DNA from: Desulfofustis sp964433645
Lineage (GTDB): Bacteria; Desulfobacterota; Desulfobulbia; Desulfobulbales; Desulfocapsaceae
DNA length: 37,082 nt
Direction: 5' to 3'
Assembly (NCBI GenBank): GCA_964433645.1
Contig: CAYSSK010000028.1
Location: 1 to 37,082 of the forward strand
Under the pieces are notes generated by a model. That model was not told the DNA's origin. It did not search any database and saw only the letters and a program-made list of their open reading frames with translations. Below are positions 24,981 to 32,583 of the stretch, piece after piece. Each line of letters opens with the position of its first letter. The stretch's first letter is position 1. The position numbers and the translations under genes are program-made.

Positions 24981-25026
24981 CAATCGACTGTTGACAGGTT
25001 CACATCAGGAAAGAGGACACCGGATC

Positions 25027-25494
25027 ATGATACGTTATATCGAGGGTAATCTGAAGGCGGACGGCAAGAAGTTCGGGATCGTCGTTTCCCGCTTCAACTC
25101 CTTTATTTCCGAAAAACTGCTCGAAGGCGCCCTGGACAGCCTGCGTCGATCCGGTGCCGCCGACGGCGACATCACGGTGGTACGGGTGCCCGGCTCCTTT
25201 GAGATCCCCCTGATCGCCAAAAAACTCGCTCTGTCGGGTGACTATGACGCCGTCATTTGCCTGGGCGCGGTGATCCGAGGGGCTACTCCCCATTTCGACG
25301 TGGTCGTCAATGAGGTATCAAAGGGTGCCGCCCAGGCCGGTCTGGAATCGGGGGTACCGGTGATGTTCGGGGTGCTGACCACCGAAACCATCGAACAGGC
25401 TATCGAGCGTGCCGGCACCAAGGCCGGCAACAAGGGCGGTGAGGTGGCCGTTGCGGCCATTGAGATGGCCAACCTGGCCGCTGCCCTGAGCTAG
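25027..25494 (+). CDS. ribH: 6,7-dimethyl-8-ribityllumazine synthase
   Basis: 155 aa, condenses the ribityl-pyrimidine with DHBP to form the substrate of RibE. Family blocks are FGIVVSRFNSFISEKLLEGA, VPGSFEIPL, and GAVIRGATPHFDVVVNEVSKG with the catalytic His. The end GNKGGEVAVAAIEMANL is typical. GAGGA lies about 10 bases before the ATG. It is the third rib gene in a row; ribD (deaminase/reductase) is not in the window. Confidence 0.97.
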   Translation: MIRYIEGNLKADGKKFGIVVSRFNSFISEKLLEGALDSLRRSGAADGDITVVRVPGSFEIPLIAKKLALSGDYDAVICLGAVIRGATPHFDVVVNEVSKGAAQAGLESGVPVMFGVLTTETIEQAIERAGTKAGNKGGEVAVAAIEMANLAAALS

Positions 25495-25521
25495 ACCGAC
25501 TCGGAGGAAGCACGTAACCAG

Positions 25522-25553
25522 AGCCGCATCCCGGGAAGCGGGGCGCGGCTTTT
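25522..25553 (+). terminator. Hairpin with short T-run between ribH and nusB
   Basis: AGCCGC (25522-25527) pairs with GCGGCT (25545-25550), with a possible inner CCC/GGG pair, and TTTT begins at 25550. It looks like a weak or partial intrinsic terminator. nusB starts 23 bases later. Confidence 0.5.
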
Positions 25554-25575
25554 CTGATAGGCAGACGATTGGTTC

Positions 25576-26013
25576 ATGGGGACACGACGGAAAGCGCGCG
25601 AAGCGGCCTTGCAGTTTCTCTTTCAGGATGATTTTGCCCGTGGTGTTCAGGACACCTCCGTCCAGGCGGTGGCGGAGCGCTTTGAGGTGTTCTGCGGGTT
25701 TTATCAGATCAGCAGGAAATCGCGGGCCTACGCGCTGGAATTGGTGCAGGGCATTCTCGACCGCCGGGACGAAATAGATCGTGCCATCAGGCAGCATGCA
25801 ATAAACTGGCGACTCGAGCGTATCGCCGGCACCGACCGCAACCTGCTGCGAATCGGCATTTACGAGTTGCTTTATGTGGCCGATGTCCCGGCCCAGGTCG
25901 CGATCAATGAAGCGGTGGAGATTGCCAAGCGTTTCGGCAGCGATGAGTCCCCGTCCTTTATTAACGGCGTCCTCGATGCCGTTCAACAGGATTCGCTGGA
26001 GCCTCTGCCGTAA
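25576..26013 (+). CDS. nusB: Transcription antitermination factor NusB
   Basis: 145 aa, RNA-binding all-helical protein that with NusE (S10) assists antitermination on rRNA operons. The start GTRRKAREAALQFLFQ is the arginine-rich RNA-binding helix. The C-terminal block RIGIYELLYVADVPAQVAINEAVEIAKRFGSDES is highly typical (residues about 95-130), ending FINGVLDAV. ribH-nusB is a common bacterial gene pair. The ribosome site is weak, and a hairpin precedes the gene. Confidence 0.96.
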   Translation: MGTRRKAREAALQFLFQDDFARGVQDTSVQAVAERFEVFCGFYQISRKSRAYALELVQGILDRRDEIDRAIRQHAINWRLERIAGTDRNLLRIGIYELLYVADVPAQVAINEAVEIAKRFGSDESPSFINGVLDAVQQDSLEPLP

Positions 26014-26014
26014 C

Positions 26015-26039
26015 GGTCGGCGTTGCTGCACCGCCGACC
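26015..26039 (+). terminator. Hairpin just after nusB
   Basis: GGTCGGCG (26015-26022) and CGCCGACC (26032-26039) form an 8-bp GC-rich stem one base after the nusB stop. No T-tract follows. It may be a 3'-end stabiliser or an inefficient terminator. Confidence 0.4.
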
Positions 26040-26163
26040 ACGACGGGCGGATCTTATCACGCATCCCCGTCGCTGCCGCGGCGTTGCCCGCTGTTCGGTA
26101 GTCTTGCAATTTCCATCCATTACGGGTAGATCTACGGTCACACTTCCACCTTCCTCGCAACTT

Positions 26164-28296
26164 ATGGCCTCAGCACAGGATAAGAGCAGTCCCGGGTTCA
26201 GACAGGAATTCGTCGGAGTCCTCGGCCTTTTTATTGCCGCTTTCGTGTTGCTCAGTCTGATTTCCGAGCAGGCCTCTTTCGGCGTCAACTGGTGCGGCGA
26301 GGTCGGCAACGTGGTGGCTCGGGTGCTGCTCGGATTTACCGGTTGGGGGGCATATCTATTGGTGCTGCTGTGCGCCACCGTGGCGCTGCTGTTCTTCAGT
26401 CCTCGAATGTCTTTTGAGCGGTTGCCGCAGGTAACCCTCGGCATTACCGGTGCCGTCATCGCCTGCTGTGCTCTGCTTTCCTCGCTTTCCTTTTTTGCCG
26501 CCGACTTCGTCGGCAGCGGCGGTTTCCTCGGACGCACCGTTTTTCGTCTGATTTCCTCCGTGCTCGGCAGTACCGGGACCATTCTGGTGTTACTGCTGAT
26601 TTTGCTCGTGTCGCTGATGCTCGCCGTTCGGTTTTCACCGTACCGTTTGCTCTGTCTGCTCGGACGCTTCCTGCTCTTTGTCGGCACGGGTGCGGCAAGA
26701 CTGGTCGGCCGCTTGGTGCGTCGCCGGCAAGAGCGGCCGCCGCGGCCGGAACGCCCGGCTACCGCCCGCAAACGGGTCGAGCGCGAACCGGAGATCCGTC
26801 CCGTCGATTCTTCCCCGGTGGTCAATCAAACACCGGAGCCATTACTGCTCGGTGATACCGACAAGGAGTTTCGAGCCTCCCCGGTCGCCAAAGGTGACTG
26901 GAAATTGCCGCCGCTTTCCCTGCTGGCGCGCAACGATCAGGTTGCCGAAAAGATCGGCCGGGACGTCTACTTGAAAACCTCCCAGCAACTCGAGCAAAAG
27001 CTGAAGAATTTCGGCGTTTCCGGTACGGTGGTCGGTATCAGTCCGGGACCGGTGGTAACAACGTACGAATACGCGCCGGCCCCGGGCATCAAGATCAACA
27101 AAATCGTCAGCCTTGCCGATGATCTTGCCCTCGGACTCAAGGCCCAGTCGGTCAGGGTCATCGGCTCGGTACCCGGCAAGTCCGCGTTGGGCATAGAAAT
27201 TCCCAACGAAACCCGGCAGGTGGTCTTCATTCGGGACCTGCTCGCGTCGGAGCATTTCCGCAACCATAAAGCCAAACTCGGTATCGTGCTCGGCCTCGAC
27301 GTGGTCGGCAATCCGGTTATCGCCGATCTGGCCCGGATGCCGCACCTGCTCATCGCCGGCGCCACCGGTGCCGGCAAGAGTGTGGCGATCAATGCCATCA
27401 TCGCCTCGATTCTGTTCAATGCCACGCCCGATGAGGTTCGTTTCCTGATGGTCGACCCGAAGCGTATCGAATTGTCGGGTTACGAAGGGATTCCGCACCT
27501 GCTCCATCCGGTCGTGGTCGAGCCGAAACTGGCCAGCCGGGCCCTGCTCTGGGCGGTTCGCGAAATGGAGCGGCGCTACCGTCTGCTCGAGGAAGCCCGG
27601 GTCAAGAGCTTTGATTCCTATAACGAGGCGATGGCCGAGAAGCTGCCCTATATCGTCATTTTTGTCGATGAGTTGGCCGATCTGATGATGGTTGCCTCCA
27701 AGGATGTGGAAACGGCGATCGCCCGGTTGGCCCAGATGGCGCGAGCCGCCGGTATTCATTTGATCCTGGCGACCCAGCGGCCATCGGTTGACGTGTTGAC
27801 CGGATTGATCAAAGCGAACTTTCCGACAAGGATCGCCTTCAAGGTCTCATCCAAAGTCGATTCCCGCACCATTATCGACACCTCCGGCGCCGAGCATCTC
27901 CTCGGGATGGGCGATATGCTTTATATGCCGCCGGGCACGGCAATGATTCAACGGGTCCATGGCGCCTATATTTCCGAAAAGGAAACCGGCGACCTGGTGA
28001 CGTTTTTGAAGCAGCAGGGAAGCGCCGTCTACGATGACTCGGTGCTCGAACAGGTTGATGAGGCCGATTCCCTGACAACCTCGGGGGGCGACGAGGACTA
28101 CGACGAGCGCTATGATGAGGCGGTTTCTTTTGTGTGCGAATCGGGACAGGCGTCGATTTCCATGGTCCAGCGTCGTCTGAGAATCGGTTACAACCGTGCC
28201 GCCCGGATTATCGAACGGATGGAAAAAGAGGGGATCGTCGGGCCGGCGGACGGCGCCAAGCCGCGGGAGGTTTTAGCCCGGCATTCCTACGATTGA
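26164..28296 (+). CDS. ftsK: DNA translocase FtsK/SpoIIIE
   Basis: 710 aa, pumps chromosome ends through the division septum. Four N-terminal membrane helices lie within residues 15-155, then a basic, Pro-rich linker (about 180-230). The motor domain has Walker A G399-x-T-G-A-G-K-S406, the MVDPKRIELSGYEGIPHLLHP block and Walker B IFVDELADLM (D502-E503). The C-terminal 70 residues are the winged-helix gamma domain (ISMVQRRLRIGYNRAARIIERM) that reads orienting sequences on the chromosome. The ATG at 26164 has no good ribosome site, and longer starts back to 26023 are arginine-rich and unlike the family. The linker is short compared with E. coli FtsK. Confidence 0.95.
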   Translation: MASAQDKSSPGFRQEFVGVLGLFIAAFVLLSLISEQASFGVNWCGEVGNVVARVLLGFTGWGAYLLVLLCATVALLFFSPRMSFERLPQVTLGITGAVIACCALLSSLSFFAADFVGSGGFLGRTVFRLISSVLGSTGTILVLLLILLVSLMLAVRFSPYRLLCLLGRFLLFVGTGAARLVGRLVRRRQERPPRPERPATARKRVEREPEIRPVDSSPVVNQTPEPLLLGDTDKEFRASPVAKGDWKLPPLSLLARNDQVAEKIGRDVYLKTSQQLEQKLKNFGVSGTVVGISPGPVVTTYEYAPAPGIKINKIVSLADDLALGLKAQSVRVIGSVPGKSALGIEIPNETRQVVFIRDLLASEHFRNHKAKLGIVLGLDVVGNPVIADLARMPHLLIAGATGAGKSVAINAIIASILFNATPDEVRFLMVDPKRIELSGYEGIPHLLHPVVVEPKLASRALLWAVREMERRYRLLEEARVKSFDSYNEAMAEKLPYIVIFVDELADLMMVASKDVETAIARLAQMARAAGIHLILATQRPSVDVLTGLIKANFPTRIAFKVSSKVDSRTIIDTSGAEHLLGMGDMLYMPPGTAMIQRVHGAYISEKETGDLVTFLKQQGSAVYDDSVLEQVDEADSLTTSGGDEDYDERYDEAVSFVCESGQASISMVQRRLRIGYNRAARIIERMEKEGIVGPADGAKPREVLARHSYD

Positions 28297-28322
28297 TCAG
28301 GGTTCGTGAGGAATTAATTTCC

Positions 28323-28351
28323 TTGACAATTACCGGGCAACCCTTTATAAG
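28323..28351 (+). promoter_or_regulatory. aprBA promoter (strong sigma70 match)
   Basis: TTGACA (28323-28328) and TATAAG (28346-28351) are exactly 17 bases apart, close to the ideal. Transcription should start near 28358, giving a leader of about 225 bases before aprB. Confidence 0.8.
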
Positions 28352-28363
28352 AAAATTCCCAAG

Positions 28364-28391
28364 AAAAATGAGTGAGCGTTCATTTTTTTTT
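28364..28391 (+). promoter_or_regulatory. Dyad with T-run just downstream of the aprBA start site
   Basis: AATGAGTGAGCGTTCATT (28367-28384) is an imperfect dyad; its core TGAGTGAGCGTTCA matches TGAACG-N2-CGTTCA at 12 of 14 positions. A run of T residues follows to 28391, so as RNA it could form an AT-rich hairpin with a U-tract. It may be an operator for a dimeric repressor or a weak attenuator. Confidence 0.45.
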
Positions 28392-28525
28392 GGGGATGGA
28401 GCGGCCGCGGACGGCAGCTCCGCTGTAAACGGTAATCGAACCGACTGGCCAACCGGCGGTTTAGACGACGTTGGGTCGGCGGTCGGGTTTTATGCAAAGC
28501 TGTAATCGAGTTTATTTCGGTTTAA

Positions 28526-28550
28526 GTGGGTCCTGTCTGGTCAGGACCAC
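28526..28550 (+). promoter_or_regulatory. Leader hairpin upstream of aprB
   Basis: GTG(G)GTCCTG pairs with CAGGACCAC to give nine base pairs with one bulged G and a loop of six bases. The aprB ribosome site (GAGGAGG, just before the ATG at 28582) lies about 20 bases downstream and remains free. It may stabilise this highly expressed mRNA. Confidence 0.5.
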
Positions 28551-28581
28551 AACAGTTAAAACAAACTGAGGAGGTAGTTTA

Positions 28582-28995
28582 ATGCCGAGTTATGTAGATC
28601 CTTCCAAGTGTGATGGCTGCAAAGGCGGTGACAAGACTGCATGCATGTACATCTGTCCCAACGACTTGATGGTACTAAACGTTGAGTCGATGCTGGCTTA
28701 CAACCAAGAGCCGGATGCCTGCTGGGAATGTTACTCCTGTGTCAAGATCTGCCCGCAGGGCGCGGTCTTCGTCCGCGGTTACGATGACTTCGTACCGATG
28801 GGCGGCCAGGTTCATCCAATGCGTTCTTCCGATTCCATCATGTGGACCGTCAAGTTCCGCAACGGCAATCTGAAGCGCTTCAAATTCCCGATCCGCACCA
28901 CGGCTGAGGGTGCCGCCAATGCTTATACGGGCGAGAAAGGGGCCAATCTCGATGACGAGGTTCTGATCCTCGAGAAAGAACTGCCGACCCCGTGA
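28582..28995 (+). CDS. aprB: Adenylylsulfate reductase, beta subunit
   Basis: 137 aa, the two-cluster ferredoxin subunit of cytoplasmic APS reductase, passing electrons to FAD on AprA. Cluster ligands are C10, C13, C21 and C25 (CDGC...CMYICP) and C47, C50, C53 and C57 (CWECYSCVKICP). W48, the tryptophan between clusters in the archaeal structure, is present. The C-terminal tail that wraps AprA is short: 137 residues against roughly 150-165 in well-known homologues (from memory). A strong ribosome site precedes the ATG. aprA follows 52 bases later. Confidence 0.98.
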   Translation: MPSYVDPSKCDGCKGGDKTACMYICPNDLMVLNVESMLAYNQEPDACWECYSCVKICPQGAVFVRGYDDFVPMGGQVHPMRSSDSIMWTVKFRNGNLKRFKFPIRTTAEGAANAYTGEKGANLDDEVLILEKELPTP

Positions 28996-29047
28996 TCAAG
29001 CAGGCTTGTGAAACACCTTAAATCTTTTATTCAAAGGAGATTTGAAT

Positions 29048-31066
29048 ATGGCATTACCAAACAAACCGAAAGGCGAGCTCAAAGCCGTTGAGAACCCGGA
29101 AGTCGTCGAGATGGAAGTGGATGCTTTGATCGTCGGCGGCGGTATGGCAGCATGCGGTACCGCTTTTGAGATCAAGAAGTGGGCACCGGAGGACATGAAA
29201 ATCCTGCTGGTCGACAAGGCCGCACTCGAGCGCTCCGGCGCCGTTGCCCAGGGCCTGTCCGCCATCAACACCTACGTTGGCGAAAACCCGATCAAAGACT
29301 ACGTCAAGATGGTCCGTAACGACTTGATGGGCGTTATCCGCGAAGACCTCGTGTATGACTGTGGTCGTCACGTCGACGAGTCGGTCAAACTGTTCGAGGA
29401 GTGGGGACTGCCGATCTGGAAGAAGGGCGCCGACGGCGAGAACCTGGACGGTGCCAAGCCGGCCAAAACTCTGCGCGAAGGCGGCACTCCGGTCCGTACC
29501 GGTAAATGGCAGATCATGATCAACGGCGAGTCCTATAAATGCATCGTCGCCGAGCCTGCCAAGGCCGCGTTGGGTGATGACAATATCCTCGAGCGCGTGT
29601 TCATCGTCAAAATGCTGCTCGATAAGAACAAGCCGAACCAGATCGCCGGCGCCGCCGGTTTTTCGGTCCGCGAGAACAAAGTCTACGTCATCAAGTGCAA
29701 AACCGCCATTGTCGCCTGTGGCGGTGCCGTTAACATCTTCCGTCCGCGCTCTACCGGTGAAGGCAAAGGACGTGCCTGGTACCCGGTATGGAACGCCGGT
29801 TCCACCTATACCCTGGCCGCTCAGGTCGGCGCAACCCTGACCATGATGGAAAACCGCTTCACGCCGTCCCGCTTCAAGGATGGCTACGGACCGGTCGGCG
29901 CCTGGTTCCTGCTGTTCAAAGCCAAGGTATCCAACGGTCTGGGCGAGTTCTACGCCGGTGGCGAAGCTGCCAAGGCCGAGCTGCACAAATACCTGCCCTA
30001 CGGCGACTCTCCGGTCACCCCGACCTGTCTGCGTAACCACCTGATGCTCAACGAGCTGAAAGAAGGCCGCGGACCGATCTACATGGCCACCGAGGTCGCG
30101 CTCAACGCCTTTCTGGAAGAGCGTCGTGCCGCCGGTATGGACGAGAAAGAGCTGAAGAAGTTCTGGAAACACCTCGAGTCCGAGGCATGGGAAGACTTTC
30201 TCGATATGTCCGTCGGTCAGGCCGGTCTCTGGGCCGGTATGAACGTCGAGCCGGAGAAAATCGGTTCCGAGATCATGCCGACCGAACCGTACATGCTCGG
30301 CTCTCATTCCGGTTGCTGCGGCATCTGGACCTCCGGTCCGGACGAAGCCTGGGTACCGGATGTCCAGAACGAGTCCCGCGTCCACAAGTACAAGTGGGGC
30401 TACAACCGCATGACCACCGTCGACGGGCTGTTCACCGCCGGTGACGGTGTTGGCGCCTCCGGCCATAAGTTCTCCTCCGGCTCCCACGCCGAGGGGCGCA
30501 TCGTTGCCAAGCAGATGGTCAAGTTCTGCCGCGACAACGCCGACTTCAAACCTGAGCTGAAGCAGACCGCGCAGGAAATCGCCGATGAGATCTACGCACC
30601 GGTCAAGCGCTATCATGAGTTTGTCGGCGCTTCCACCGCCGAGGATGTCAATCCGAACTATTGCAAGCCGGCCGGCCTGATGATGCGTCTGATGAAGGCC
30701 ACCGACGAGTACGGCGGCGGCGTTGCCACCTATTACATGACCTCCGGCAAACTGCTCAACATCTGCCTCGATCTGCTCCAGCTGCTTCGTGAGGATGCCG
30801 ACAAGATGGCCGCCGGCGATCTCCATGAACTGCTCCGCTGCTGGGAGAACTATCACCGCATCTGGTGTGTTGAGACCCACATCCGGCACATGGAATTCCG
30901 GAAAGAATCCCGTTACCCCGGATTCTACTATCGTTCAGATTACCCGATGTGTGACGACGAGAACTGGCGTTGTTTCGTCAACTCCACCTTCAATCCGGAA
31001 TCCAAGGAGTGGAAGTGCGAGAAGGTTGAATGCCTGAACATCATCGAGACTGATCCGTGGCTCTAA
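29048..31066 (+). CDS. aprA: Adenylylsulfate reductase, alpha subunit
   Basis: 672 aa, FAD subunit that reduces APS to sulfite and AMP in sulfate reduction, or the reverse in sulfur oxidation. The FAD-binding GGGMAACG begins at residue 30. The QGLSAINTY block and the region around HSGCCGIWTSGPDE and GDGVGASGHKFSSGSHAEGR are family signatures. Length and motifs fit the sulfate-reducer type. AAAGGAGA (29033-29040) precedes the ATG at 29048; a TTG two codons earlier is ignored. Codon use is strongly restricted, as expected for one of the most abundant proteins of such cells. A very strong terminator follows. Confidence 0.98.
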   Translation: MALPNKPKGELKAVENPEVVEMEVDALIVGGGMAACGTAFEIKKWAPEDMKILLVDKAALERSGAVAQGLSAINTYVGENPIKDYVKMVRNDLMGVIREDLVYDCGRHVDESVKLFEEWGLPIWKKGADGENLDGAKPAKTLREGGTPVRTGKWQIMINGESYKCIVAEPAKAALGDDNILERVFIVKMLLDKNKPNQIAGAAGFSVRENKVYVIKCKTAIVACGGAVNIFRPRSTGEGKGRAWYPVWNAGSTYTLAAQVGATLTMMENRFTPSRFKDGYGPVGAWFLLFKAKVSNGLGEFYAGGEAAKAELHKYLPYGDSPVTPTCLRNHLMLNELKEGRGPIYMATEVALNAFLEERRAAGMDEKELKKFWKHLESEAWEDFLDMSVGQAGLWAGMNVEPEKIGSEIMPTEPYMLGSHSGCCGIWTSGPDEAWVPDVQNESRVHKYKWGYNRMTTVDGLFTAGDGVGASGHKFSSGSHAEGRIVAKQMVKFCRDNADFKPELKQTAQEIADEIYAPVKRYHEFVGASTAEDVNPNYCKPAGLMMRLMKATDEYGGGVATYYMTSGKLLNICLDLLQLLREDADKMAAGDLHELLRCWENYHRIWCVETHIRHMEFRKESRYPGFYYRSDYPMCDDENWRCFVNSTFNPESKEWKCEKVECLNIIETDPWL

Positions 31067-31100
31067 TTTATGAGATGACACTTCGATCAGCATGATGTAA

Positions 31101-31138
31101 AAAAAATCTCCAGGAGCTCATGCTCCTGGAGATTTTTT
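31101..31138 (+). terminator. Strong intrinsic terminator after aprA
   Basis: Arms at 31101-31117 and 31122-31138 are perfectly complementary over 17 bases with a TCAT tetraloop, ending in six T residues. The matching A-run on the left makes it potentially active in both directions. Confidence 0.95.
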
Positions 31139-31320
31139 CTATGGAGTCAGTGCGTTTTCAATGGGGAAAGCCGCATCGGCTGATACTGTTTTCCCGAGTG
31201 AAAAAGTGCGGCACTGCGTTCGCGTCTTTATTGACTAATCCATACTGCGGTCCCTGCGTTAATGGTCAGGGGGCTGGTATCGACGGTTCATTTTTACAAG
31301 CGTAACCATGGAGGAAAGGT

Positions 31321-32577
31321 ATGACTGACGAGCAAGGCACCTCCGGTGCAATTTTGGTCGTGGGCGGAGGGATCAGTGGGCTGACGGCAGCACTTGAGGC
31401 CGCCGAGGTCGGGAACGATGTATTTATCATCGATAAGAACCCGTATTTCGGTGGACGAGTGGCGCAGCTCAACGAGTACTTCCCGAAGATGTGCCCACCG
31501 AGTTGTGGTCTTGAGATCAATTTCAAGCGGATCCAGAATAATCGGCGGATTCGCACCTATTCGATGGCCAGTGTCCAATCGGTCAGCGGCGGGCCGGGTA
31601 ATTACGAAGTGACCATCGGCATCGAGCCCCGCTATGTGAACAGCAATTGCACGGCGTGCGGTGACTGCGCCGCGGCCTGTCCGGACGAGATCGACAACCC
31701 GTTCAATTTCGGCATGGATACCTGCAAAGCCGCCTACCTGCCGCATGAGATGGCTTTTCCCCGGCGTTATGTGATCGACAAGAACGCCTTGTCAGCCGCC
31801 GGTGCCGAGGCGGTGAAGAACGCCTGCACATATAACGCCGTTGATCTGGACATGAAGCCGACGACGATCACGCTCACAGTCGCTTCGATCGTCTGGGCCA
31901 CCGGTTGGAACCCTTACGATCCGCTGAAATTGGATACCCTCAAATACGGCGAGTCTCCGGCCATCGTTACCAATATGATGATCGAGCGGATGGCCGCACC
32001 GAGCGGCCCGACCGGCGGCAAGATCGTCGTCCCCGGCAGCGGCAAGGAACCGGAGTCGATCGCCTTTGTCCAGTGTGCCGGTTCACGTGATGAGAACCAC
32101 CTGGAATACTGCTCCTATATCTGTTGCATGGCCACCTTCAAGCAGATGAATTATATCCGGGAACAATATCCGGAAACCAAGATCTACGTATTCTACATCG
32201 ATCTGCGGACACCGGGCAAGTATGAAAAGTTCCGCGACAAACTGATGAGCGATCCGAATGCCTTCTTTATTAAAGGCAAGGTCGCGGATATCGTCGTCGA
32301 GTCGGACGGCGTTACCATGATCGCGGAAAATGCAGTCACCGGTGACAAGACGCATCAGAAAGTCGATATGGCCGTTCTGGCAACCGGCATGCAGCCGTCC
32401 TTGCAGGAAGGTGGCGCACCGGCCGGCGTGACCCTTGATGACAACGGTTTCGTCATTTCCGATTTCGACAAGGGCGTGATCGGTACCGGTTGTGCGAAAA
32501 AAGCCGCGGATGTCGTCACCTGTACGCAATCATCTACGGCTGCCGCTTTGAAGGCAATTCAGGTTTCCAGGAGGTAA
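31321..32577 (+). CDS. qmoA: QmoA, HdrA-like flavoprotein of the Qmo complex
   Basis: 418 aa, soluble FAD subunit of the quinone-interacting membrane-bound oxidoreductase that feeds electrons to APS reductase. The FAD motif VVGGGISGLTAALEAAE starts at about residue 13. Cysteine sets include CPPSCG, CTACGDCAAACP (a ferredoxin-like site) and CAGSRDE...CSYICC, all HdrA-like. GGAGG precedes the ATG at 31321. The 254-base gap from aprA contains the apr terminator; a separate promoter is expected but I see only a lone TTGACT at 31231-31236. The qmoB ribosome site overlaps the qmoA stop codon. Confidence 0.95.
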   Translation: MTDEQGTSGAILVVGGGISGLTAALEAAEVGNDVFIIDKNPYFGGRVAQLNEYFPKMCPPSCGLEINFKRIQNNRRIRTYSMASVQSVSGGPGNYEVTIGIEPRYVNSNCTACGDCAAACPDEIDNPFNFGMDTCKAAYLPHEMAFPRRYVIDKNALSAAGAEAVKNACTYNAVDLDMKPTTITLTVASIVWATGWNPYDPLKLDTLKYGESPAIVTNMMIERMAAPSGPTGGKIVVPGSGKEPESIAFVQCAGSRDENHLEYCSYICCMATFKQMNYIREQYPETKIYVFYIDLRTPGKYEKFRDKLMSDPNAFFIKGKVADIVVESDGVTMIAENAVTGDKTHQKVDMAVLATGMQPSLQEGGAPAGVTLDDNGFVISDFDKGVIGTGCAKKAADVVTCTQSSTAAALKAIQVSRR

Positions 32578-32583
32578 TTGACA

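Noticed and set aside
28323..28340. Possible Rex-like site (TTG...CAA) over the apr promoter
   Set aside because: Only the outer three bases are symmetric; the inner bases do not match the TTGTGA/TCACAA arms.
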